Shown: positions 8,892 through 17,131 of the stretch, in pieces
How the letters are laid out: each line of letters begins with the position of its first letter
Position numbering within the stretch: position 1 is the stretch's first letter
NCBI GenBank assembly: GCA_029248335.1
Contig: JAQWJM010000148.1
Location: forward strand, 21,770-85,769
Direction of reading: 5' to 3'
DNA from: UBA12014 sp029248335
GTDB lineage: Bacteria > Planctomycetota > Phycisphaerae > Phycisphaerales > SM1A02
DNA length: 64,000 nucleotides
Made by a program: the position numbers and the translations under genes
Notes under the pieces: model-generated
Database searches by the model: none
The model's input: only the letters and a program-made list of their open reading frames with translations
What the model was told of the DNA's origin: nothing

Positions 8892-9392
8892 TCAGAGGAC
8901 GTCGAACATCTCGAGCCGAGGCGGTCGGCAGCTGAGGTCGACGGCGAGCACCACGATGCGAACTCGGGCGTCGAAACCCAGGCGAGCGCCGGCGCGTTCG
9001 AGGCGTCGGCGCTGCTTCGGCCGGAGATGCCCTTCGGGTCGAGGGTTCGTGGCGGAGGTCTTGATCTCCGCGATCACCCAGGCGTCGTGGATCCGATCGA
9101 AGCCGAGAATGTCGATCTCGACGCCCGCCACCCGTCGATTGCGGGCGACGATGTGAATACCCCGGCGGGCGAGTTCCTTCGCGGCGAGATCCTCGCCCAG
9201 TGCCCCGAGTCCGTTCGACCCCGGGGGCCGGTGGCAGTCAAGGTTTCGTTTTCCTGATCGGAACCGTCGTCGGAAGGAGATCCGACTCCAGGATCGAATC
9301 CACGTCCGGAGGCTCGAGCCGACGCCGAGGAAAGCGGGTCGAGCCGCCCCGCGATCGTTCCGTCGATCAGCCTCGTCTCCGGGCCGGCTCAT
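8892..9392 (-). CDS. YraN family (UPF0102) endonuclease-fold protein
   Basis: A 166-residue protein. Residues from about 61 carry the YraN pattern: GLGALGEDLAAKELARRG, then ARNRRVAGVEIDILGFD, then VIAEIKTS. This is the restriction-endonuclease-like fold with D and ExK as putative metal-site residues. The N-terminal 55 residues are arginine-rich and not part of the family, so the true start could be further in. The ATG overlaps the stop of the upstream toroid protein by ATGA, which argues that this start is used and that the two proteins are coupled. The family is often thought to act on branched DNA; that role is not proven. Confidence 0.75.
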   Translation of the reverse strand: MSRPGDEADRRNDRGAARPAFLGVGSSLRTWIRSWSRISFRRRFRSGKRNLDCHRPPGSNGLGALGEDLAAKELARRGIHIVARNRRVAGVEIDILGFDRIHDAWVIAEIKTSATNPRPEGHLRPKQRRRLERAGARLGFDARVRIVVLAVDLSCRPPRLEMFDVL

Positions 9393-11620
9393 TCCGGAGA
9401 GCCCGGCTTGTCGATCGAGCGTGAAGATTCGTCGTCCGGATCGAGGGGCATCGTGGATCGGTCGATGACGCTCGCCGCCTCGATCGATCGATGCAGGGCG
9501 TCGAGATCATCGAACGGGAAGTCAGGGGGGGTTCGGATCCCCAGCAGGCGTCTGGCGGGGCGATCGTCGATGAGCACGCCGATGCACCGTTCGTCGTCAT
9601 GCAGGCCGGTGCAACTCGATGGAGCGCCGGCGGGTGGGAGCCCGACCCGCCAGCCGTGATCTCGAATCCAGGCAGTGAACGCCGCTTGAAATGCCGGCGA
9701 CAACGCTTCGGCGACGAGGAACTCACGCTCGGGATCGAACACCGAGGCGGGGTCACCCAGGCCGGCCGGATCGGCGTCGCCCACCCCGCTGAGCCACACC
9801 AGGCGTCGGCATCGCGAATTCGATTCGTCGCCACTCGGCCGTGTCCGCCCCGGCCGCGCGCGATGGTCGAATGCATGCCACGCCGGAAGCAGCATCGGTT
9901 CGACGAGTCCGGCGCCCGGCCAGTCGATGCGTCGAATCGATTGTTCGGACGCGGGGGCGTCGACCCGGACGCTCGCAGTCTGCGTCCTGGAGGGAAGCCG
10001 GCCCTCGGACCGCTCCAGACAGATCGAGGCGAGCATGGCTGCGATCTCCGCGTCGATTCGTTCGGCGAGATCGCCGGGGCGAAGCGGGGTCCGGGCCGCG
10101 ATGCACCAGCGACGCAGATTCGATCCGATCTGGTGCGCATCGATCCGCCATCGTCCGGCGCGGATGCGGACTGGATCGGTGCGACGAATCGAGTCGATTT
10201 CCACGTGCCCGGCGGTGGGGACGATGGCGGCGATCGCCCGTTGCGGAAAGGTCCGGGTGCCCGGGCCAGTCGCGTCCGGCAAGGCGATCACGATGCCACC
10301 GCGGGCGACGTACGCCGAGAGTCGGGAAGCGAGCGTCGAGGCGGGGGCGTCGAGCCAGCCGGCATCGGAGGGCGATCGCACCACCAGCACGGGAAAACGA
10401 CGCCAGGAACGCGGTGGGTCGTCCAGGCAGACCCGCACCCATCCGGTCGAGCGTTCGAGATGCTCGGACACCAGATCGCAGGCATCGCCGAGCAGGTCGT
10501 CGATCGGCGGACCGCCACCGACGTCGAGGCATGCGAACGCGACGGGCTCGAGGCCTCGACGAAGTACCAGCAGCGCGAAGGCGATTCGATCGATCCGTGG
10601 GTCTCCTCGAATCCTCGGCGGATTTCGAGGCTCCACGAGGAAGAGCCGGCGACGGATCATCGCGGCGGATTCCTCGAACCAGTCACGGGTTCCGAGCCGT
10701 CGAAGTCCGGTCACGCGTGCGGCTCGTTCGAGGGCATGAATCCAGTAGAGGTGCCAACGAGGGCATCCGGGATTGGCCTCGGCATCGAATCGCGTCTCGA
10801 GCCAGGTCATGGCCATCTTCATTGCGTCGAGCGACTTCCTTCGGTCCTTCCGGGTCGATCGGACGTGATCCTCGATGAGGGCGAGCGATGCCACGCCGGC
10901 CGCCGTCATCGAACCACGCGACGGGTCGCCGCGCCGTCGATACCCCCAGCCGCCATCCCTATTCTGGGTGGCGAGGAAACGAGCGCGAACACGATCGAAG
11001 AGCGCGTTCGGAATCGAGACGCCGCGGCGAACCGCTTCGGTGATCGCCTGGAGTCCGAACTGGGTCAGTGACTGATCGATGAATCCGAGTCGGGGAGAAG
11101 GGCCGTAGTCCCAGCCGCCACCCTCCGCCGAAAATCGCTCCAGCAATCGCGTGCACTCGTGCCGTCGCTCGCGTTCGAAGTCGGGAAGTCGGCACCAGAC
11201 CATCAGCCGGGCCGCGATCGCATAGGTGCCGTCGGCGGGGGTGGCCGACATCCAGTCGATCGCGGCGGCGACTCGAGGCGATCGAGCCGGGATGCCGGCG
11301 TCGAGCAAGGCGAGCACCACGAGGGCGGTTCGGCCCGTCGGTTGCGGAGACTGGCCAGAGGGAGGGCGGATCGGCTCCCAGTGCCGGGTCGGATGATGCC
11401 GCTCGAAGATGAGCTCGATCAAGGCATCGAGCATCGCCCGGACCGTCTCTCGAGTGATCGCGGTGGGTTCGATCGCGTCGGTGGGCGGGTTGGCCCGCAT
11501 GGAGCGGGGTCCGGGCGGGGGAAGGTCGGCCGAAGCGGCAGGGACCGCCCAGAGCGTCAACATGAGGAAGGCGACGGAGCCGGTGCCCGATCGCCCCGCA
11601 GTCCTTTTTCGAGTCTCCAT
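9389..11620 (-). CDS. Exported alpha-toroid (prenyltransferase/squalene-oxidase-like repeat) protein
   Basis: A 743-residue protein with an N-terminal signal peptide (VAFLMLTLWAVPAASA). Residues about 60-330 show repeats typical of the alpha-alpha toroid fold (SAEGGGWDYGP, ATQNRDGGWGY, then helices). A second, mostly alpha/beta half follows, with VLVVRSPSDAGW and ARGGIVIALPDATG; in planctomycetes toroid proteins are often joined to DUF4159-like domains, and this half resembles one. No cyclase DxDD or prenyltransferase zinc site is evident, so it is probably a structural or binding protein. It ends by coupling (ATGA) to the yraN-like gene. Confidence 0.65.
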   Translation of the reverse strand: METRKRTAGRSGTGSVAFLMLTLWAVPAASADLPPPGPRSMRANPPTDAIEPTAITRETVRAMLDALIELIFERHHPTRHWEPIRPPSGQSPQPTGRTALVVLALLDAGIPARSPRVAAAIDWMSATPADGTYAIAARLMVWCRLPDFERERRHECTRLLERFSAEGGGWDYGPSPRLGFIDQSLTQFGLQAITEAVRRGVSIPNALFDRVRARFLATQNRDGGWGYRRRGDPSRGSMTAAGVASLALIEDHVRSTRKDRRKSLDAMKMAMTWLETRFDAEANPGCPRWHLYWIHALERAARVTGLRRLGTRDWFEESAAMIRRRLFLVEPRNPPRIRGDPRIDRIAFALLVLRRGLEPVAFACLDVGGGPPIDDLLGDACDLVSEHLERSTGWVRVCLDDPPRSWRRFPVLVVRSPSDAGWLDAPASTLASRLSAYVARGGIVIALPDATGPGTRTFPQRAIAAIVPTAGHVEIDSIRRTDPVRIRAGRWRIDAHQIGSNLRRWCIAARTPLRPGDLAERIDAEIAAMLASICLERSEGRLPSRTQTASVRVDAPASEQSIRRIDWPGAGLVEPMLLPAWHAFDHRARPGRTRPSGDESNSRCRRLVWLSGVGDADPAGLGDPASVFDPEREFLVAEALSPAFQAAFTAWIRDHGWRVGLPPAGAPSSCTGLHDDERCIGVLIDDRPARRLLGIRTPPDFPFDDLDALHRSIEAASVIDRSTMPLDPDDESSRSIDKPGSPE

Positions 11621-11734
11621 CGAGGCATGTCGTCCGGCCCGCCGTCACGGTACGGAGGAAATCGAGGTCGCCGGCCAGAGACCGCGGAATTTCCCTGGTG
11701 ACGTCCGTCGTCCTTCGATGATCCCACTCGGAGG

Positions 11735-11763
11735 TTGAGACCGGGCCCCAGTCCGCGTACCTT
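11735..11763 (+). promoter_or_regulatory. Promoter of the amidotransferase gene, probably leaderless
   Basis: TTGAGA (11735-11740) and TACCTT (11758-11763) are separated by 17 bp. The -10 box ends only 6 bp before the ATG at 11770, and no Shine-Dalgarno sequence is present. The transcript would therefore start at or very near the start codon. Confidence 0.6.
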
Positions 11764-11769
11764 CCCCCG

Positions 11770-12510
11770 ATGCCAATCCTCGTCATCCAACACTCCAATT
11801 CGAGCGACACCGGCCTGATCGGTGAGGCGCTTCTCCGACACGGCCTCCGCTGTCGCACCATCAGGCTTGCCGATGGCGACAAGATCCCCGCGGATCTCGA
11901 TGGCATCGACGGCATTCTCTCGATGGGGGGCTCGGCCTCCGCGACCGACGACTCCCTGCCGTGGATCGCCGACGAGATCGCCCTGCTCGCCGCCGCCTCC
12001 GCGGCCCAGATTCCGGTTCTGGGCGTCTGTCTCGGGGCACAGCTGCTCGCCCGGGCCCTCGGTGGAACCGTCGCCAGGATGGAGTCCGCGTCCGTCGGAC
12101 CGTGCCGGGTCGACATGACGGTCGCGGGCCGGGACGACCCGATGTTCCGCGGCCTGCCCTGGTACGCCACCTGGCCGGCCTGGCATCAGGACGAGATCAC
12201 CACCCTTCCGCCGGAGGCTCGGCTTCTGGCGAAGAGCGAGGCCTGCGGCATCGAGGCGTTCGCACACGGCGTCTTCGCCTACGGCGTGCAGTTCCACCCG
12301 GAATGGACCGCGACGCGAATCGTCGAACTGTGCGACGACCCGGCGGACCATCTCGACCCCGGGGCCGACTACGGCGGCATCAAGGCCGCGGTGCGGGATG
12401 ACGCGGAGGCGATCGAACGGATGGGTTCGCGTTTCGCGGAGAACGTGGCTTCCTATCTCGTCCCCGTGGAGCGGGTGAACGCCGGCGTGCCGAAGGACAT
12501 TCACCACTGA
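11770..12510 (+). CDS. Class I glutamine amidotransferase
   Basis: A 246-residue stand-alone GATase1-fold protein. The nucleophile elbow is GVCLGAQLLA and the His/Glu pair is in QFHPEW, completing the Cys-His-Glu triad that releases ammonia from glutamine. The N-terminus PILVIQHSNSSDTGLIGE resembles the GMP-synthase-like stand-alone amidotransferases rather than those of anthranilate or carbamoyl phosphate synthesis. No synthetase partner is adjacent, so the acceptor is unknown. Some members of this group hydrolyse gamma-glutamyl compounds. It sits divergently from the toroid gene and 38 bp before the channel gene on the same strand. Confidence 0.8.
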   Translation: MPILVIQHSNSSDTGLIGEALLRHGLRCRTIRLADGDKIPADLDGIDGILSMGGSASATDDSLPWIADEIALLAAASAAQIPVLGVCLGAQLLARALGGTVARMESASVGPCRVDMTVAGRDDPMFRGLPWYATWPAWHQDEITTLPPEARLLAKSEACGIEAFAHGVFAYGVQFHPEWTATRIVELCDDPADHLDPGADYGGIKAAVRDDAEAIERMGSRFAENVASYLVPVERVNAGVPKDIHH

Positions 12511-12548
12511 ACCGCGTCGACCACGATTCTCGCCCGCGGACCTCACGG

Positions 12549-15500
12549 ATGGCGTCTCCGCTCGTGAGCGTGATCCCGTGGGCCGTCGTGGCGTCGATGG
12601 CGTCGATGGCGATGATGTCCAGCGTGTCCGCCGCGAGCGGCGTCGGCCGTGAGGGAATCGTCCAGCAGGAGGCCGAATCGGCGCCGGCGACGATCATCGG
12701 AACCGGCTCGGACACTGATGCCGAGTTGAGGCTGCGTGTCGAGATCGAACGAGCCACCGAGGCCATCGCGGAGGCACAGGCCGCCACGACGCCGGACGAA
12801 AAGCAGATCGAGTCGCTCCAGCGGCGACTGCTTGATCTCAACGAGACGCTTGCGGCGGAAAAACGGCTCGAGACCTTCCAGGCGAAGTCACGGGACATCG
12901 ATGAGGCTCGTGTCCTCGCCAAGACGCTGCTCGCGACTTCCGCCGAACCGTATGTGAACCCGGTGATTCCCCGGGACCTCGACGAGGAAGCATTCGAGGC
13001 GGGGCTTGATGCCGCGATGACGGCTTCCCGGGTCGCGGACAAGGTGCTCGAAGAGATCGACCGGGAGCAGGCGCGTCGGCGAGATCGCCGGCTGGAGATT
13101 CGGAAGGCGATTTCCGAAACCGAGACCGGGCTGCTCGAGCTCGAATCCCAGCCCGGACTCGGTTCCTCCGAGCTCGTGCTTCGACGCAAGTATCTCATCC
13201 AACTTGCGGCGCTCGAAGCCGAACGTCGGTACAACGACGACTCGGACGATGTGGTCCGAATCGAGCTCAGGGCCCGTATCCAGATCGCCGCCCGTCTCGA
13301 CCGGACGCTGGACGCGTGGGCGTCCCGGGCCTCTTCGAGGCGGATTCAGGAGGCGGAGGCGACCCGGGTCGAGGCTACCGAAGCCGCGGAGGCTCAGGCG
13401 TCGCCGATCGCTCGCGCGGCCGCGAACGAGAACGCGCGAATGGCCCGGCGGCTGGCGATGGTGGTCTCGGAACGCGACTCGGGTCTCGCCGAGCTCGACA
13501 ACCAGCACCGACTGCTCAACCGACTCAAGGCGCGGGTCGACAGTGACGATGCCAAGTTTCGCGGGCGGGTCACCCCCGAGGTCGCCCAGCTGCTTCGCAA
13601 GCGACTCTCCGAGTTTCCCGACGAGCAGGAGTTGAAGCGTCGGGTCCGCGAAGTCAAGGTGATGCTGGCGGATCTGGATCTCGACCGCGTGCTGTTGCTC
13701 GACGGCATGGATGCGTTGGCCGATCCGAATCGATTCGCCGTCGCCGAGGTGAAGGCCGCGGGGCTCGACGGACCGAACGCCGAATCGGTGGTCAAGGAGC
13801 TCGTCGAGATCTACGAGGCTCGACTCGACCGGTACGGACAACCGCTGCTGGCGGCGGTCAACGAGGAGATCGAGACGCTCGAAATGCTCGTCGACGTCGA
13901 TCTGGCGCTCGCCGCGTTGAGTGGTCGATATCGGCAGCTGGTGTTGCGCGAGACGCTCTGGATTCGTGACGTCAGGGCGTTTCAGTCTGGATTCATCGGT
14001 CGGACCTTCGCCGAGGCGGGATCGCTGTTTCGGCCATCGAGATGGACCGTCATCGTCGATGCGTTGGGCGAAGCCGTGATTCAGGATCCGTTGACGCTGC
14101 TGTTCGGCGTGGCGTTTCCCCTGGGCGTCTTCGCACTCCGGCGCCGTATCTCGAGCAGGGTCGTGCTGGCGAGCGTCCGGGTCGCTCGGGCATCCACCGA
14201 TCGATTCCGGGAAACGCTGATCTGCCTTCTGCTGGCGTTCCTCCACGGGGCCGCGATCGCGATGCCGGTGCTCGTCCTTGGATCGGTCCTCTCGGACGTG
14301 AGGATCGGAAGCGATTTCGCGACCGTCGTGGGTCGGAACCTCGTCACCGCCGGCTGGTACCTGCTCTGGCTGGGAACCCTTCGTTCGATGGTGCGTCCCG
14401 ACGGGCTGGCCGAGCACCACTTCGGTTGGTCGAAGGCGTCGATGAAGGCGATCCGGACGGCCACGATTCCGCTTCTGCTGACGATTCCCATCGGGTTCTT
14501 CGACCGCATGTGTGATTCCGGGGGGCTCGACCTGCCGGACGTGGGCCGACTCTTCTACGGCCTTCTCCCCATCTGTTTCGCGGCGACGGCGTTCATCCTG
14601 CTCAATCCGGTGAAGGGCCTCTTCGTCCCATCCATCGAGCAGAATCCGGATGGAAAGCTCGCGCAGGCACCCTGGCTTCCGGTGGCCGGCGTGATCGGCC
14701 TTCTCCTCGGGGTTGGCGTGTTCTCGGTCGCCGGTTGGTACGCCACGGTCCTGCTGCTGCAACGAGTCCTCATCCAGAGCGTCATGGCCCTGGTGGTCCT
14801 GTTGATCGCACGCGAGCTTCTGCTCCGACTGCTGACGTGTCGGCAACGGGCGCAGGAGATGATCCTCCGGCGTCAGGAGGCGAACGGCGAGGACATCACC
14901 GAGCAGGAGGGGCATCTCGAGACGCTGAGCGAGCAGACCCAGGGCGCCATCGGCTTCACGGTCTTCGTGTTGCTGGCGATCAGCCTGTGGTACCTGTGGT
15001 CACCCGTGCTGCCCGCTCTGCAGTTCGGCGATGGCATCGTGCTCTGGAGCCGCTCGATCGAGACCCTCGTCGCCAACGACGACGGGAAGCTCGGCACGAC
15101 GACGATTTCCGAGTCGATCACCCTGCGCGATCTCGCCGCGGCCGTCTTCACCATCGGATTCGCGGTGTACGCGGCTCGGCACATCCCCTATCTCATCGGT
15201 CTGCTCCTGCTCGACCGATTCCGGGTCGGCATCGGAAACCGATACGCCACGGTCCAGATTCTCCGGTGGGCGATCGGCATCGGCGGTCTCTCGGCCGGGT
15301 TCGCGATGCTGGGCGTGACGTGGGACAGCGTCCAGTGGCTCGCCGCCGGTTTCACGGTGGGGCTGGGATTCGGCCTGCAGGAGATCTTCGCGAACTTCAT
15401 CTCCGGGATCATCATCCTCTTCGAACAGCCGGTCCGGGTCGGCGACATGGTCACGGTCGGGGGGACGACGGGCCGGATCACCACCGTCCGAATGCGTTCG

Positions 15501-15968
15501 ACCGCGATCACCGACTGGGACAACAAGGTGCTGATGGTCCCGAACAAGATGCTGATCACGCAGGAGGTCATCAACTGGTCGCAGGGTGAGACCAGCATCC
15601 GGGTGGTGCTCTCGGTGGGCGTGTCCTACGGCGAGGATCCGGAACAGGTCGCGGCGATCCTGCTGGAGGCCGGACGCTCGGCCCCGCACGTCCTCGAGGA
15701 TCCCGAGCCGTCGGTGAACTTCACCGGATTCGGCGACAGCTCCATGAACTTCGATCTTCGCGTGTTCATCGCCACGACCGAGTCGCTGGTCGAGACGCGA
15801 ACCCGGATCAACACCGACGTGAAGCGGCGATTCGACGAGGCGGGCGTGACGATCCCGTTCCCGCAGCGGGACATCCGGGTCACCATGATCGGCGATGCGT
15901 CCATCGAGCCCGTCGAGAAGGCCGGCGAGGGTGAACGATCCGCGTCGCCGCCGGACGCCCAGACGTGA
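12549..15968 (+). CDS. Large MscS-family mechanosensitive channel (MscK/KefA-like)
   Basis: A 1139-residue inner-membrane protein. A signal sequence (about residues 1-32) is followed by a periplasmic region of some 450 residues rich in heptad-like charged helices. A set of hydrophobic segments runs from about residue 515 to 920, and the conserved MscS pore and beta domain covers about residues 930-1110 (GLGFGLQEIFANFISG, EQPVRVGDMV, then TDWDNKVLMVPN). This architecture is that of MscK-type channels, which release solutes on osmotic downshock. The stop overlaps the start of the aminotransferase gene by GTGA, linking the channel to two metabolic/transport genes. Confidence 0.9.
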   Translation: MASPLVSVIPWAVVASMASMAMMSSVSAASGVGREGIVQQEAESAPATIIGTGSDTDAELRLRVEIERATEAIAEAQAATTPDEKQIESLQRRLLDLNETLAAEKRLETFQAKSRDIDEARVLAKTLLATSAEPYVNPVIPRDLDEEAFEAGLDAAMTASRVADKVLEEIDREQARRRDRRLEIRKAISETETGLLELESQPGLGSSELVLRRKYLIQLAALEAERRYNDDSDDVVRIELRARIQIAARLDRTLDAWASRASSRRIQEAEATRVEATEAAEAQASPIARAAANENARMARRLAMVVSERDSGLAELDNQHRLLNRLKARVDSDDAKFRGRVTPEVAQLLRKRLSEFPDEQELKRRVREVKVMLADLDLDRVLLLDGMDALADPNRFAVAEVKAAGLDGPNAESVVKELVEIYEARLDRYGQPLLAAVNEEIETLEMLVDVDLALAALSGRYRQLVLRETLWIRDVRAFQSGFIGRTFAEAGSLFRPSRWTVIVDALGEAVIQDPLTLLFGVAFPLGVFALRRRISSRVVLASVRVARASTDRFRETLICLLLAFLHGAAIAMPVLVLGSVLSDVRIGSDFATVVGRNLVTAGWYLLWLGTLRSMVRPDGLAEHHFGWSKASMKAIRTATIPLLLTIPIGFFDRMCDSGGLDLPDVGRLFYGLLPICFAATAFILLNPVKGLFVPSIEQNPDGKLAQAPWLPVAGVIGLLLGVGVFSVAGWYATVLLLQRVLIQSVMALVVLLIARELLLRLLTCRQRAQEMILRRQEANGEDITEQEGHLETLSEQTQGAIGFTVFVLLAISLWYLWSPVLPALQFGDGIVLWSRSIETLVANDDGKLGTTTISESITLRDLAAAVFTIGFAVYAARHIPYLIGLLLLDRFRVGIGNRYATVQILRWAIGIGGLSAGFAMLGVTWDSVQWLAAGFTVGLGFGLQEIFANFISGIIILFEQPVRVGDMVTVGGTTGRITTVRMRSTAITDWDNKVLMVPNKMLITQEVINWSQGETSIRVVLSVGVSYGEDPEQVAAILLEAGRSAPHVLEDPEPSVNFTGFGDSSMNFDLRVFIATTESLVETRTRINTDVKRRFDEAGVTIPFPQRDIRVTMIGDASIEPVEKAGEGERSASPPDAQT

Positions 15969-17131
15969 GCGAATCAAGCAGGATCGCAACCCGTCTCCAG
16001 CCCTTCGGCACCTCGATCTTCGCGGAGATGTCGGCCCTCGCGGCCCGGCACGACGCGATCAACCTCGGTCAGGGATTCCCGGATTTCGACGGCCCGGTTG
16101 AAGTGCTCGAGTCCGCGGCTCAAGCGGTGCGCAACGGGCCGAACCAGTATGCGCCGCTCGCCGGCCTCCCGATCCTGCGGCACGCGATCGCGGACTGGTT
16201 CGACCGGCGGTACGGACTCGCCGTGGATCCGGACCGGGAAGTGACGGTGACCACCGGGTGCACCGGTGCGATCGCCGATGCGATGCTGGGACTGTTGGAA
16301 CCCGGTGACGAGGTCGTGCTGGTCGAGCCGTGGTACGACTGCTATCCGGCCGCGGTCGCGATGGCGGGGGGGCGATGCCGGTTCGTGACCCCCGTCGCAC
16401 CCGCCTACCGCCTCGAGGCGGCGATGCTCGAAGCGGCGGTGACCCCGCGGACGAAGGTGCTCGTCGTGAACTCGCCGCACAACCCGACCGGGCGGGTGTT
16501 CGACGAGGCGGAGTGGGACGTCATCGAGGCGTTCTGCGTGCGTCACGACGTGATCCTGATCAGCGACGAGGTGTACGAGACGCTGACCTTCGAACGCCCG
16601 CACCGACCGGCGCTCGCCCGCCCCGGCCTCCGATCACGGGCGATCACCGCCTCGGGCATCGGGAAGTCGTTCTCGCTGACCGGCTGGAAGGTGGGCTGGA
16701 CGGTGGCATCGCCCGCGTTGACCGAGGCGATCCAGGCGGCGCACCAGTTCACGATCTTCAGCGTGGCGACGCCGCTCCAGGTCGGAGCCGCCACGGCGCT
16801 CGGTCTTCCCGACGCGTATTTCGACGAGTTCATCGCCGACTACCGGGCACGACGCGACCAGCTCGTCGACGGGCTTCGCTCGGTGGGACTCGAACCGATC
16901 GTCCCCGAGGGAACCTACTTCACGCTGGTGGAGACCGCGCCGCTCGGCATCACCGACGATCGCGCGTTCTGCGAGCGACTGGTGCGTGAGGTCGGGGTCG
17001 CCGCGATCCCGACGTCGTCGTTCGACCATGCGGGGCGGAGCGGCCCGATCCGGTTCGCGTTCTGCAAGCAGCCGGAGGTGCTCGCCGAAGCGATCGATCG
17101 CCTCCGCGGCGTCCGGACTCTTCTCGCATGA
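15965..17131 (+). CDS. PLP-dependent aminotransferase, YbdL/kynurenine aminotransferase type
   Basis: A 388-residue fold-type I class I/II aminotransferase. INLGQGFPDFDGP at the N-terminus is typical of the methionine/kynurenine/glutamine transaminase group. NSPHNPTGRVF and SDEVYETL bind PLP, and the Schiff-base lysine is in SGIGKSFSLTGWKVGW. It probably transaminates methionine or aromatic/large neutral amino acids with 2-oxo acids. The GTG start overlaps the channel gene's stop (GTGA) and the stop overlaps the symporter's start (ATGA), so all three are one coupled operon. The substrate cannot be fixed from sequence. Confidence 0.85.
   Translation: MSESSRIATRLQPFGTSIFAEMSALAARHDAINLGQGFPDFDGPVEVLESAAQAVRNGPNQYAPLAGLPILRHAIADWFDRRYGLAVDPDREVTVTTGCTGAIADAMLGLLEPGDEVVLVEPWYDCYPAAVAMAGGRCRFVTPVAPAYRLEAAMLEAAVTPRTKVLVVNSPHNPTGRVFDEAEWDVIEAFCVRHDVILISDEVYETLTFERPHRPALARPGLRSRAITASGIGKSFSLTGWKVGWTVASPALTEAIQAAHQFTIFSVATPLQVGAATALGLPDAYFDEFIADYRARRDQLVDGLRSVGLEPIVPEGTYFTLVETAPLGITDDRAFCERLVREVGVAAIPTSSFDHAGRSGPIRFAFCKQPEVLAEAIDRLRGVRTLLA

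Noticed and set aside
12888..14915. 675-residue minus-strand open frame
   Set aside because: Antisense to the MscS channel gene, whose reading frame has clear domains.
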